A stretch of 64,000 nucleotides of DNA from Chryseobacterium gregarium DSM 19109 (GTDB taxonomy: Bacteria; Bacteroidota; Bacteroidia; Flavobacteriales; Weeksellaceae), in NCBI RefSeq assembly GCF_000430845.1, contig NZ_AUMU01000010.1:1-64000 (forward strand), read 5' to 3'. The translations under genes were made by a program, and so were the position numbers. Below the pieces are notes generated by a model. It was given only the letters and a program-made list of their open reading frames with translations, searched no databases and had not been told where the DNA came from. Below, one piece after another: positions 44,014 through 52,455 of this stretch (positions are counted from its first letter, which is position 1; each line of letters begins with the position of its first letter).

Positions 44014-46173
44014 ATGAAAAAGCTCCTGGTCCTTTTATTTGCATTTCAAATGCTTTTGATTCATTCTCAGGTAAAGAAAGATCTGAAAATTCCCAAAAAT
44101 CCAAGGATCGGACTTTCACTGGCCGGAGGCGGAGCTAAAGGGTTTTCCCACGTTGGAGTACTAAAAGTACTGGATTCTTTAGGAGTTAAGGTAGATTATA
44201 TCGCCGGTACCAGTATGGGAGCGATTGTGGGCGGCCTGTATGCTTCGGGATATTCAGGAAAAGAAATTGAAAAAATCGTCATGGATACGGACTTCTATTC
44301 TTTAATCCTCGATCCTAAAGCGACCCGGCAGGAAACTACATTCTTTAACAAATCCGTAGATAAATACCTTTTATCGATTCCCCTTAAAAACGGAAAGATT
44401 ACCCTGCCCTCTTCGATAAGTACCGGACAAAAAAATGTTTACTTGCTGAAAGAGCTTTTCAAAAACGTTTCCAATATCAATGACTTCTCAAAGCTGCCGA
44501 TTCCCTTTATGTGTGTTGCCACCAATCTTGAAAGCGGGAATATGGAAATCTTTGAGAAAGGAGACCTGGTACAGTCTATCATGGCAAGTTCTGCTTTTCC
44601 GTCTTTAATGGATCCCGTAAAGATCGGAGACAGTATTTATATAGACGGCGCCATGACGGTAAATTATCCTTCAAAACCATTAAAGGATAAAGGCATTGAT
44701 ATTGTCATCGGTGTAGATCTTAACCAGGATCTTTCAAAGCGGGAAGATCTGAACAGTATTGTAGCCATATTAAATCAGGTAATTGATTTTGGAATTAAAA
44801 AGGATACCCGAAGACAATATAAATATACGGATATCAATATCAAGCCGGATCTGAAAGGCATGACGGCCACCAGCTATGACGAAAAGAAAAAAATCCTCGA
44901 CAGCGGATATGCAGAAGGCCTCAAATATTCAAAGATACTGAACGAGCTCCCGAAAAGGCCCTTTGACCGCCTCAGACAGCATATAAATCCTATATATTCC
45001 AACGTATATAAGATAGACAGTATTTCTATAGAAGGCGGCCGGATTTACGGGGAAAACTATATCCTCGGGAAAATGGGATTGCGCCTACCCTCTCTTCAGA
45101 CCTATGGAAGCATCAATAAAAAAATAGATAAACTGGTTGCCACCAATAATTATAAATTCATCAATTATGATATCGTTACAGAAAATAATGTCAATTTTCT
45201 TAAGTTGTATGTGACTGAAGATGAGTCCAGGCATTTTGTAAAATTCGGTTTACATTATGACGAGATCTTTAAAACCGGCCTGCTGGTAAATTATTCAGCA
45301 AAAAGGCTTCTGTTCAGAAACTCCAATCTTTCCCTTGATGTTATTGTCGGAGATAAGCCCAGATACTATTTAAATTATTTTATAGACAATGGCTACATTC
45401 CCGGCTTTGGAATATATTCTTCCGGCATGAGCTTTAATCTCAGGGATGCAGATAATAACGATACTGAAAAATGGATGTGGTTAAGGAATGAAACCTATAT
45501 CCAATCGATCTGGAAAGATAAATTTGCTGTCGGAGGCGGAATCAGTCATGACTATTTTGAATCGGAAGTCAATGGCATCCACAAGAAGTACAGCCGGTTC
45601 TTAAATCCTTACCTGTTTCTGAAAAGCGATACGCAGGATGATAAAGACTTTCCTACCCGCGGAATTTATATTAACGCTGAAGGAAAAGTAATCGACCTCC
45701 TGAAATCTGAAGTTGAAAAAAGGCTGGTACAGGTAAAAGCGGATATCAGAATTAATTTCCCTCTTACCAAACAGTTTTCCTACCGTCTTAATCTCTATGG
45801 CGGAATTACCATAGGAGAAAATCTTCCTCAGTTTTATCAGTACCGGCTGGGAGGAATCTTTGAACAGAACCTGGTTAACTTCAGGAGCTTTGCCGGATTC
45901 TATTTTGGCCAGCTTACCACCAATAATGTAATCCTGATTTCAAATGATCTTCAGTTTAAATTCAATAAAAATTACTTTATCAGCGGAAACTTTTCTTTAG
46001 CCAATCTGTCGGATGATATAAGCTTCGAAGACGCGGTAAAATTAAATTACAGTTCGGTTGGACTTACGGCAGGATACAAATCTCCTTTCGGACAGATCAA
46101 GATCAACTTCAGTCACTCACTTAAAAATAACCAAAAAGGCATATTCAGTGTCATCCTAGGACATTGGTTTTAA
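44014..46173 (+). CDS. Patatin-like phospholipase with outer-membrane barrel (type Vd-like)
   Basis: 719 residues. A signal peptide (LLFAFQMLLIHSQ) is followed by the patatin domain: oxyanion GGGAKG (38-43), nucleophile GTSMG (65-69) and DGA with catalytic D211. A POTRA-like region (about 330-410) precedes a C-terminal 16-strand-type barrel of the BamA/surface-antigen family ending with SVILGHWF. This architecture matches PlpD/type Vd proteins that carry a lipase into or across the outer membrane. The lipase should act on phospholipids at the cell surface or outer membrane. It follows murF-alr by three bases. Confidence 0.9.
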   Translation: MKKLLVLLFAFQMLLIHSQVKKDLKIPKNPRIGLSLAGGGAKGFSHVGVLKVLDSLGVKVDYIAGTSMGAIVGGLYASGYSGKEIEKIVMDTDFYSLILDPKATRQETTFFNKSVDKYLLSIPLKNGKITLPSSISTGQKNVYLLKELFKNVSNINDFSKLPIPFMCVATNLESGNMEIFEKGDLVQSIMASSAFPSLMDPVKIGDSIYIDGAMTVNYPSKPLKDKGIDIVIGVDLNQDLSKREDLNSIVAILNQVIDFGIKKDTRRQYKYTDINIKPDLKGMTATSYDEKKKILDSGYAEGLKYSKILNELPKRPFDRLRQHINPIYSNVYKIDSISIEGGRIYGENYILGKMGLRLPSLQTYGSINKKIDKLVATNNYKFINYDIVTENNVNFLKLYVTEDESRHFVKFGLHYDEIFKTGLLVNYSAKRLLFRNSNLSLDVIVGDKPRYYLNYFIDNGYIPGFGIYSSGMSFNLRDADNNDTEKWMWLRNETYIQSIWKDKFAVGGGISHDYFESEVNGIHKKYSRFLNPYLFLKSDTQDDKDFPTRGIYINAEGKVIDLLKSEVEKRLVQVKADIRINFPLTKQFSYRLNLYGGITIGENLPQFYQYRLGGIFEQNLVNFRSFAGFYFGQLTTNNVILISNDLQFKFNKNYFISGNFSLANLSDDISFEDAVKLNYSSVGLTAGYKSPFGQIKINFSHSLKNNQKGIFSVILGHWF

Positions 46174-46180
46174 TTACATC

Positions 46181-46600
46181 ATGATACAATTTTTTTACGA
46201 AAACATACCCGAATCCGTAAACACGGATTACACAATATGGCTGGAAGATATTATTATTTCAGAAGGAAAAAAACTTGGAGAAATCAATTATATATTCTGC
46301 GATGACGAATATTTATTAAAAGTAAACCAAGATTATTTACAGCATGATTATTATACAGACATCATTACTTTCGACTATGTAAAAGGCAGAACAATAAGCG
46401 GAGAGATTTTTGTATCTTTGCAGCGCATTTCAGATAACGCTTCTACCCTATCCGGAGAATACGAAGAAGAACTCAGAAGAGTTTTGGCTCACGGGATCCT
46501 TCATCTTTCCGGATATAAAGATAAAACAGAGGAGGAAGAAACAGTAATGCGAAGCAAAGAAGATTTTTATTTAGCAAAGTATAAGCATGAGATCATGTAA
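46181..46600 (+). CDS. ybeY: rRNA maturation factor YbeY
   Basis: 139 residues. The metal motif reads H104-GILH108-LSGYKDK: the first two histidines are present, but the third of the usual HGxLHLxGYDH is replaced, with Asp114 in its place. Such K-D endings seem usual in Bacteroidota YbeY, so it is likely functional. It works in 16S rRNA 3' processing and ribosome quality control. Its stop codon lies in a perfect hairpin (46592-46617). It is the last gene of the murF-alr operon. Confidence 0.93.
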   Translation: MIQFFYENIPESVNTDYTIWLEDIIISEGKKLGEINYIFCDDEYLLKVNQDYLQHDYYTDIITFDYVKGRTISGEIFVSLQRISDNASTLSGEYEEELRRVLAHGILHLSGYKDKTEEEETVMRSKEDFYLAKYKHEIM

Positions 46601-46617
46601 GCAGAAGCTTACATGAT
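46592..46617 (+). repeat. Hairpin overlapping the ybeY stop codon
   Basis: ATCATGTAAGC (46592-46602) pairs perfectly with GCTTACATGAT (46607-46617) around AGAA; the stop codon TAA is in the left arm. No T run follows, so a Rho-independent terminator is not indicated. Confidence 0.7.
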
Positions 46618-46630
46618 TCAGAAGCTTAAT

Positions 46631-46702
46631 CCCGCTTTCCGCACTCGCTATTTTCTTTTCTTGCAAAAAAGAAAATGAGCTCAGACAAATGCTGCAATCG
46701 GG
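46631..46702 (+). repeat. Large intergenic hairpin element, possibly a dispersed repeat
   Basis: An outer CCCG (46631-46634) can meet CGGG (46699-46702), and an inner 10-bp perfect stem ATTTTCTTTT (46650-46659) with AAAAGAAAAT (46667-46676) closes a 7-base loop. From memory similar hairpins with TTGCAAAAAA and GCAATCGGGG cores recur in Chryseobacterium genomes; only one copy is in this window. Confidence 0.5.
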
Positions 46703-46750
46703 GCTAAAAGAACCGTAATACAGTTGATTCAATCATCTGTTCCGGCAGAA

Positions 46751-46766
46751 TGTTTCACGTGAAACA
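46751..46766. promoter_or_regulatory. parS centromere site 1
   Basis: TGTTTCACGTGAAACA, a perfect 16-bp palindrome identical to the ParB-binding parS consensus from Bacillus. In its context the symmetry extends to 20 bp (AATGTTTCACGTGAAACATT). It lies 44 bases upstream of mnmG. Confidence 0.93.
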
Positions 46767-46810
46767 TTATAGAAAAAATTTAAAATATAAGGCTTAAAAC
46801 AAGCGTAAAA

Positions 46811-48673
46811 ATGATTTCAGAAATTTATGATGTAATAGTGGTGGGAGCCGGACACGCAGGATGTGAAGCAGCAGCTGCAGCCGCCAACCTGGGTTCTAAA
46901 ACACTTCTGGTTACAATGAATATGCAGACCATCGGACAGATGAGCTGCAACCCGGCGATGGGAGGAATCGCGAAAGGACAGATTGTACGGGAAATTGATG
47001 CCATGGGAGGATACTCAGGAATCATTGCCGATAAATCTGCTATCCAGTTCAAAATGCTGAATCTGTCCAAAGGCCCTGCTATGTGGTCACCGAGAACACA
47101 GAATGACAGGATGCTCTTTGCTGAAGAATGGCGTATGGCATTAGAGAATACGCCAAATCTTGATTTCTTTCAGGATATGGTTAAGCAGCTTATTATAGAG
47201 AATAATAAAGTCACAGGAGTAGTTACTTCTTTGGGAATTGAAATAAAAGCACATTCTGTTGTCTTGACCAATGGTACTTTCCTGAATGGATTAATCCATG
47301 TCGGGGATAAACAATTAGGAGGCGGAAGAATGGGCGAACCCAGAGCCTTCGGAATTACGGAGCAACTCGTTTCTTTAGGTTTTGAAGCAGGCAGAATGAA
47401 AACCGGTACCCCACCCAGAGTAGATGGAAGAAGCCTGGATTATTCTAAAATGGAAGAACAGAAAGGCGATGAAAATCCCCAAAAATTCAGCTATTTGAAT
47501 ACCCCTAAGTTAACCAGACAATTAAGCTGCCATATCGTATATACCAATGAAACCGTCCACGATATTTTACGTGAAGGGTTTGACAGGAGTCCTATGTTCA
47601 ACGGAACGATCCAGAGTTTAGGGCCTAGGTATTGCCCAAGCATTGAAGATAAGATCAATCGTTTTGCAGAAAGAAACAGACACCAGTTATTCGTAGAACC
47701 AGAAGGCTGGAGAACAGTCGAAATCTATGTCAATGGATTCAGTTCTTCTTTACCGGAAGATGTACAGGTAAAAGCCATGAAACACATTCCGGGATTTGAA
47801 AACGTAAAAGTATTCCGTCCGGGCTATGCCATTGAATATGACTACTTCCCCCCTACTCAGCTAAAACATACTTTAGAGACAAAACTGATCAACAATTTAT
47901 ATTTTGCAGGCCAGATCAACGGGACAACCGGCTATGAAGAAGCAGCGGGACAAGGATTGATGGCCGGGATTAACGCCCATAATAAAGTACATCAGAAAGA
48001 TGACTTTATCTTAAACAGGGATGAAGCCTATATCGGTGTTCTTATTGATGACCTCATCACAAAAGGAACGGAAGAACCGTACAGGATGTTTACTTCAAGA
48101 GCAGAATACAGACTGCTTTTGCGACAGGATAATGCAGATATCAGATTAACCCGTAAAGCTTTTGACTTAGGTCTTGCAAAACAAGAGAGGCTTGAAAAAG
48201 TAGAAGAAAAGATAGCAAACAGTCAGGAACTTGAGACCTTTCTTCGCGAAACTTCTTTAAAGCCGGGAATGATTAATCCGATCCTGGAAAGCATAAAAAG
48301 CAACCCCGTAGATCAGGCATACCGGGCATCGCAGATTCTTACAAGACCAAATATGACGCTTGAAAAGCTCGAAAGTATTGAAGCCATTAAAGAAAAAGCA
48401 TCCCATTACAGTAATGAAGTGAGAGAACAGGCCGAGATCAATATTAAATATAAAGGATATATTGAAAAAGAAAAGGAAAATGTAGCCAAGCTGAACCGCC
48501 TTGAAAATATTAAGATTCCTGAGGATTTTGAATACGCTAAAATTTCCAGCCTTTCTGCAGAAGCCAGGCAGAAAATGGCTAAGGTAAAGCCGAAAACTAT
48601 TGCCCAGGCCGGAAGAATCAGCGGAGTTTCTCCTTCAGACATTAATGTATTATTGGTGTATTTAGGAAGATAA
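46811..48673 (+). CDS. mnmG: tRNA uridine-5-carboxymethylaminomethyl modification enzyme MnmG (GidA)
   Basis: 620 residues. FAD motif VVGAGHAGCEAA (residues 10-21), SCNPAMGGIAKGQ, the GTPPRVDGRSLDYS segment and FAGQINGTTGYEEAAGQG are GidA signatures; the C-terminal helical domain ends GVSPSDINVLLVYLGR. With MnmE it modifies U34 in the wobble base of several tRNAs; MnmA in this window thiolates the same base. gidA is a classic origin-proximal gene in many bacteria, and here it is bracketed by two parS sites. Confidence 0.96.
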   Translation: MISEIYDVIVVGAGHAGCEAAAAAANLGSKTLLVTMNMQTIGQMSCNPAMGGIAKGQIVREIDAMGGYSGIIADKSAIQFKMLNLSKGPAMWSPRTQNDRMLFAEEWRMALENTPNLDFFQDMVKQLIIENNKVTGVVTSLGIEIKAHSVVLTNGTFLNGLIHVGDKQLGGGRMGEPRAFGITEQLVSLGFEAGRMKTGTPPRVDGRSLDYSKMEEQKGDENPQKFSYLNTPKLTRQLSCHIVYTNETVHDILREGFDRSPMFNGTIQSLGPRYCPSIEDKINRFAERNRHQLFVEPEGWRTVEIYVNGFSSSLPEDVQVKAMKHIPGFENVKVFRPGYAIEYDYFPPTQLKHTLETKLINNLYFAGQINGTTGYEEAAGQGLMAGINAHNKVHQKDDFILNRDEAYIGVLIDDLITKGTEEPYRMFTSRAEYRLLLRQDNADIRLTRKAFDLGLAKQERLEKVEEKIANSQELETFLRETSLKPGMINPILESIKSNPVDQAYRASQILTRPNMTLEKLESIEAIKEKASHYSNEVREQAEINIKYKGYIEKEKENVAKLNRLENIKIPEDFEYAKISSLSAEARQKMAKVKPKTIAQAGRISGVSPSDINVLLVYLGR

Positions 48674-48682
48674 TTAATATCA

Positions 48683-48698
48683 TGTTTCACGTGAAACA
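48683..48698. promoter_or_regulatory. parS centromere site 2
   Basis: A second perfect TGTTTCACGTGAAACA, 9 bases after the mnmG stop codon and about 1.93 kb from the first. It is symmetrical over 18 bp. Confidence 0.93.
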
Positions 48699-48775
48699 TT
48701 AAAAATATTTTTGAAAATTAATTAAAATTTGGAGTTTACAACAGCTTCAAATTTTATTTTAAATAATACTATATA

Positions 48776-49597
48776 ATGAAAATTAAAGATCATTTTCTTT
48801 CTCAGGAAATATTTGAAATTACAGAAACCGAAACAAAAGGAGTTTTTAAAACTTCCCCTATTCCATCTGAGATTTCAAGATATTATGAAAGTGAAAATTA
48901 TATATCCCATCATCAGGATTCCGGCAGTTTAAAAGAAAAGCTGTATAAATTTCTGCAGTCTTTTAATCTGCAGTATAAAAAAACCATTCTTTTAGACAGA
49001 ATAAAAAAAGGTTCAAAAGTTTTAGATTACGGTTGCGGCGCAGGAGAATTTGTCAGGTATATCGAAAATGATTTTGAGACTTTTGGATTTGAACCGGATG
49101 CTGATGCACGAAAAGCAGCACAGGGCAAAATTTTAAAGGCAACTATTTTAAATGATATTAATTTTATTGAAAATAAAAGCCTGGATGCCATTACCTTATG
49201 GCACGTCTTTGAACATATTGAAAACCAGGATGAAATGCTTGAACTGTTTAACAGCAAACTGAAAGACAAAGGACTGCTGATTATTGCAGTACCCAACCCT
49301 ACTTCGTATGATGCCCAGCATTATAAAGAATACTGGGCAGCGTATGATGTACCCCGGCACATTTATCATTTTTCAAAAAAAGGAATGGAAAATTTAATTT
49401 CAAAAAAACCGAACTGGAAAATGAGAAAGATCAAACCTCTGGTACTGGATTCTTATTACATATCCATGCTGAGCGAAAAATATAAAAAATCATCACTTTT
49501 CTGGCTAAAAGCAGTTATTCTTGGAACAATTTCTAATGTAAAAGCCCTTTTTTCAGCTGAATTTTCAAGTTTGATATACATTATCGAAAAAAAGTAG
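48776..49597 (+). CDS. Class I SAM-dependent methyltransferase
   Basis: 273 residues. Motif I VLDYGCGAGEFV, then TFGFEPDADARKAA and an ALITLWHVFEHI-like motif (WHVFEHIENQDEMLE), which place it in the UbiG-like/Methyltransf_23 group common beside glycan genes. The acceptor is unknown; the AHPN-type C-terminal region (YDVPRHIYHFSKKGMENL) suggests a sugar or lipid target. It stands alone between parS 2 and a terminator. Confidence 0.85.
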   Translation: MKIKDHFLSQEIFEITETETKGVFKTSPIPSEISRYYESENYISHHQDSGSLKEKLYKFLQSFNLQYKKTILLDRIKKGSKVLDYGCGAGEFVRYIENDFETFGFEPDADARKAAQGKILKATILNDINFIENKSLDAITLWHVFEHIENQDEMLELFNSKLKDKGLLIIAVPNPTSYDAQHYKEYWAAYDVPRHIYHFSKKGMENLISKKPNWKMRKIKPLVLDSYYISMLSEKYKKSSLFWLKAVILGTISNVKALFSAEFSSLIYIIEKK

Positions 49598-49658
49598 AAA
49601 ATCGATTTTTGACAGGTTTATGAAGGCCAATTTTCTTTAATTTGATGATAAAAAATAA

Positions 49659-49684
49659 AAACCTCAGGAAAATTCCTGAGGTTT
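49659..49684. terminator. Terminator between the methyltransferase and pgk
   Basis: AAACCTCAGGAA (49659-49670) pairs perfectly with TTCCTGAGGTTT (49673-49684). An A-rich flank on the left gives a T run on the minus strand, so it can stop transcripts arriving from pgk as well as from the methyltransferase gene. Confidence 0.8.
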
Positions 49685-49974
49685 AATGTTAATTGTGGAG
49701 CTTCACACTCTTCCCATATAAAATTCATTTCAGCTGAATTATCTTGCCCTCCCCTACCCTTTTCTTATTCTAGATATAATGATGATATGAATTTAGTAGT
49801 AAACGCTTGAATCTTTAAAGTATTGATGAAGCATATTAATTATAATTTCTTAGATTTCATAGTACATTACATTTCACCTGGATTTCCTGATCAGTTAAAA
49901 TCTGAACGAACAGATGTTAAAATAAAAGTCCATCATTAATTTGATAGACTTTGAAATTTTATATTAGAAATGTA
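49685..49974. other. Gene-free stretch downstream of pgk
   Basis: 290 bases, low GC, with no ORF of note, no RNA gene and no repeat that I could recognise. Together with 49598-49684 it forms a 377-base intergenic gap. Confidence 0.5.
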
Positions 49975-51165
49975 TTACTTATTAATTGCAGCAACTCCGG
50001 GAAGCTCAAGGCCTTCCAGACTCTCAAGCATTGCTCCTCCACCAGTAGAAACATAACTTACTTTGTCATCATATCCGAACTGCTTTACAAAAGCCACACT
50101 GTCCCCTCCTCCTACTAAAGAGAATGCGCCCAGTTTTGTAGCTTCAGCAATACTGTCACCCAATGCAACAGTCCCTGTCGCAAAATTCGACATTTCAAAA
50201 ACTCCGATCGGCCCGTTCCACAGAATGGTCCGTGAATTTAAAAGAACATCATTGAACTGATCTCTGGACTTCGGACCTGCATCCATTCCCATCCATCCTT
50301 CCGGGATGGTATAAATATCCGATTCTTTCCTTTCAGCGTCATTGCTGAAACTCTCAGCAATAATTACATCAGAAGGGAGATATACTTTCACTTTATGTTC
50401 TTTTGCCTTCCCCAATATTTCAAGAGCCAGAGACAGTTTATCTTCTTCCACCAGTGAGTCCCCGATTTTACCGCCCAGTGCCTTGATGAATGTAAAAGCC
50501 ATCCCGCCGCCAATGATCAGATTGTCTACTGCAGGTAAAATATTTTCTATAATGGTGATTTTAGTTGAAACTTTAGATCCACCTAAAATAGCCGTTACAG
50601 GCTTTTCACCACTTTTCAAAACCTTATCAATAGCCTTAAGTTCATCAGCCATCAATAAACCGAAAAACTTAGTTGAAGGAAAAAATTCAGCAATTACAGC
50701 AGTAGAGGCATGAGCTCTGTGCGCTGTACCGAAAGCGTCATTAACATAAGTATCAGCCAGTTGCGAAAGCTTTTCAGCAAAGCTACGGTCACCTTTTTCT
50801 TCTTCATTATGAAAACGCAGATTCTCAAGCAGTAAAATTTCGCCCGGCTTAATATCAGAAGCAGCCTGTTGCGCTTTCTCACCGATACAGTCGTCTACGA
50901 ATTTTACTTCTTTTTCCAAAACCCTGGAAACTTCATCTGTAATATGTCTGAGTGAAAACTCATCCTTCACCTCTCCTTTAGGTCTTCCCAAGTGAGCCAT
51001 CAAGATGACAGATCCCCCGTCTTTAAGAATTTTATCTACAGTAGGCTTCACCGCTGCAATCCTTGTGTTGTCTGCAACTTTCAGCTGGTCATCCTGTGGA
51101 ACATTGAAATCCACCCTTACCAGAGCCTTCTTATCATTAAAATTGAAATCATTGATTGTTTTCAT
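49975..51165 (-). CDS. pgk: Phosphoglycerate kinase
   Basis: 396 residues from MKTINDFNFNDKKALVRVDFNVP; the frame extends to 51279, upstream of the -7 element, and was trimmed. Signatures: RVDFNVP, MAHLGRPKG, LLENLRFHNEEEKG, AFGTAHRAHAST, ILGGSKVSTKI and GGGDSVAF. It makes ATP and 3-phosphoglycerate from 1,3-bisphosphoglycerate in glycolysis. It is transcribed away from the candidate origin, with a strong -7 element just upstream. Confidence 0.97.
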   Translation of the reverse strand: MKTINDFNFNDKKALVRVDFNVPQDDQLKVADNTRIAAVKPTVDKILKDGGSVILMAHLGRPKGEVKDEFSLRHITDEVSRVLEKEVKFVDDCIGEKAQQAASDIKPGEILLLENLRFHNEEEKGDRSFAEKLSQLADTYVNDAFGTAHRAHASTAVIAEFFPSTKFFGLLMADELKAIDKVLKSGEKPVTAILGGSKVSTKITIIENILPAVDNLIIGGGMAFTFIKALGGKIGDSLVEEDKLSLALEILGKAKEHKVKVYLPSDVIIAESFSNDAERKESDIYTIPEGWMGMDAGPKSRDQFNDVLLNSRTILWNGPIGVFEMSNFATGTVALGDSIAEATKLGAFSLVGGGDSVAFVKQFGYDDKVSYVSTGGGAMLESLEGLELPGVAAINK

Positions 51166-51189
51166 AAATAACCTAGAATTTTCTTTCCA

Positions 51190-51197
51190 CAAATGTA
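51190..51197 (-). promoter_or_regulatory. Promoter -7 element for pgk
   Basis: Minus-strand TACATTTG fits TAnnTTTG, 24 bases upstream of the pgk ATG. Confidence 0.6.
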
Positions 51198-51616
51198 AGA
51201 TTTTAAAATTTTGGAAATGCGAGAGGTCCGTAAAAGTTTTCAGAAAAGTTTTACAGAATTTTCTCCGCAAGACCAACATCCACTAACCAACACTTTTTTC
51301 TTTATATAAAAAAAGAATACGCTATTGTTGTTGTGTGTTGTGAGTTTAGGGGATAACTTTTGTATAAAATCTTTATAACATTAAATTTCTGACCAATTCA
51401 CAATTTATTTACATTATAAATCGCTGTAAATCTGTTTTTTCAGGTACTTACTAACAAATATTAGTAACTTTTCCCCAATTCCGTTTATGGATAACTGATT
51501 TCCGGAAAAACCGGTGACTTCGTGCAAAAAAGTTTTGCGAAGTTTGTATCGGAATTTTTGGACGTTCTTTCCATTACACATTTTTATAATGTTACGAAAC
51601 ATTTATTTTGCCGGAG

Positions 51617-51635
51617 TTATCCACAGTTATTCACA
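51617..51635 (+). promoter_or_regulatory. Tandem DnaA boxes
   Basis: TTATCCACA (51617-51625), the exact high-affinity E. coli DnaA box, and TTATTCACA (51627-51635), a TTATNCACA box, in the same orientation 10 bases apart, close to one helical turn. Confidence 0.7.
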
Positions 51636-51686
51636 ATGCTTTACACAATTTACTCCCGAATAACTAACACACTTTGTTATTATTCT

Positions 51687-51694
51687 TACCTTTG
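51687..51694 (+). promoter_or_regulatory. Promoter -7 element for rpiB
   Basis: TACCTTTG fits TAnnTTTG, 37 bases upstream of the rpiB ATG. Confidence 0.55.
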
Positions 51695-51731
51695 TCAGGA
51701 AATACATCTAAAAAAGTTTAATACAGGTATT

Positions 51732-52166
51732 ATGAAAAGAAAAATTGCCATTGCCGCAGACCATGCAGGATTCGAATATAAAGAGATTGTTAAGAACTAT
51801 TTATCAGAAAACTTTGAGGTTCAGGATTTTGGAACGTTTTCCACAGACAGTGTGGATTATCCTGACTTTGTTCACCCGGCGGCAACGTCTGTTGAGAATG
51901 GAGACAATGAGCTGGGTATATTGCTATGCGGAAGCGGAAACGGAGTTCAGATCACTGCAAACAAACACCAGAAAATCCGTTGTGCACTTTGCTGGATGCC
52001 GGAGATTGCCGTATTGGCAAGACAGCATAACGATGCCAATATGATTTCCATTCCTGCAAGATTCATATCCAAGGAACTGGCTATTGAAATTGCAGATAAA
52101 TTCCTTTCAACAGACTTTGAAGGAGGCAGGCACCAGAACAGGGTAGATAAAATTGCATTTTGTTAA
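51732..52166 (+). CDS. rpiB: Ribose-5-phosphate isomerase B
   Basis: 144 residues from MKRKIAIAADHAGFEYK; the longer ORF reaches back into the candidate origin. The RpiB signature DHAGFE, DFGTFS, LLCGSGNGVQITANKHQ with the catalytic Cys and HNDANMISIPARF are all present. It interconverts ribose-5-phosphate and ribulose-5-phosphate in the pentose phosphate pathway. A strong terminator follows. Confidence 0.95.
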   Translation: MKRKIAIAADHAGFEYKEIVKNYLSENFEVQDFGTFSTDSVDYPDFVHPAATSVENGDNELGILLCGSGNGVQITANKHQKIRCALCWMPEIAVLARQHNDANMISIPARFISKELAIEIADKFLSTDFEGGRHQNRVDKIAFC

Positions 52167-52171
52167 ATATA

Positions 52172-52210
52172 AAGGCTTATCAGTCAACTGGTAAGCCTTA
52201 TTTATTTTTT
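52172..52210 (+). terminator. Terminator after rpiB
   Basis: AAGGCTTATCAGT (52172-52184) pairs with ACTGGTAAGCCTT (52187-52199) with one G-T wobble, followed by ATTTATTTTTT. Confidence 0.9.
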
Positions 52211-52216
52211 ATTCTG

Positions 52217-52224
52217 TATATTTG
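52217..52224 (+). promoter_or_regulatory. rnr promoter with long leader
   Basis: TATATTTG fits TAnnTTTG directly after the rpiB terminator. The rnr ATG is 231 bases farther, so the mRNA would carry a leader of about 225 bases with a possible hairpin (TTCCTGCTG ... GGTAGGAA, around 52350-52374). A further near-match, CATATTTG, lies at 52317. Confidence 0.55.
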
Positions 52225-52455
52225 CATCATTAAAGGGATATGATACGCTAAGTATTCCTGTACAACCTATATCATTTAAAAGATATTAAAAGAAGTTTTT
52301 TCTCCCCTCTTTTCCATATTTGTATTAAATTTATAGAAACTAAAAGCTTCCTGCTGTCGATGACTGGTAGGAAAATTGATGCTGTTGGTTATAAAAGTAA
52401 AACTTAAAGGGTTTTAATTGATATTAAAACTGTATAATTCATTAATAATAATAAA

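Larger units (their letters stand above)
51290..51720. other. Candidate replication origin (oriC) region
   Basis: About 430 AT-rich bases between divergent pgk and rpiB. It contains two adjacent DnaA-box matches (51617-51635), a reverse-strand near match TTATCCATA (plus 51486-51494), a weaker TTATCCCCT (plus 51348-51356), a perfect 7-bp inverted repeat TTACTAA/TTAGTAA (51448-51467) and runs of A/T. Two parS sites lie 3-5 kb away and mnmG is near. dnaA is not in the window. The call is by motif and context. Confidence 0.5.

Noticed and set aside
46413-46420. TATCTTTG, a perfect -7 element, inside ybeY
   Set aside because: It lies within an essential-looking coding region 390 bases from mnmG; with no -33 support, chance or an internal promoter cannot be separated. 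Not listed as a feature.
49685-49974. Possible small RNA or ORF in the pgk downstream gap
   Set aside because: No promoter, stable hairpin or frame of more than about 30 codons with a plausible start was seen.
51522-51731. Upstream extension of rpiB
   Set aside because: The added residues cover the DnaA-box region and are unlike RpiB; MKRKIAIAADHAG at 51732 is the conserved start.
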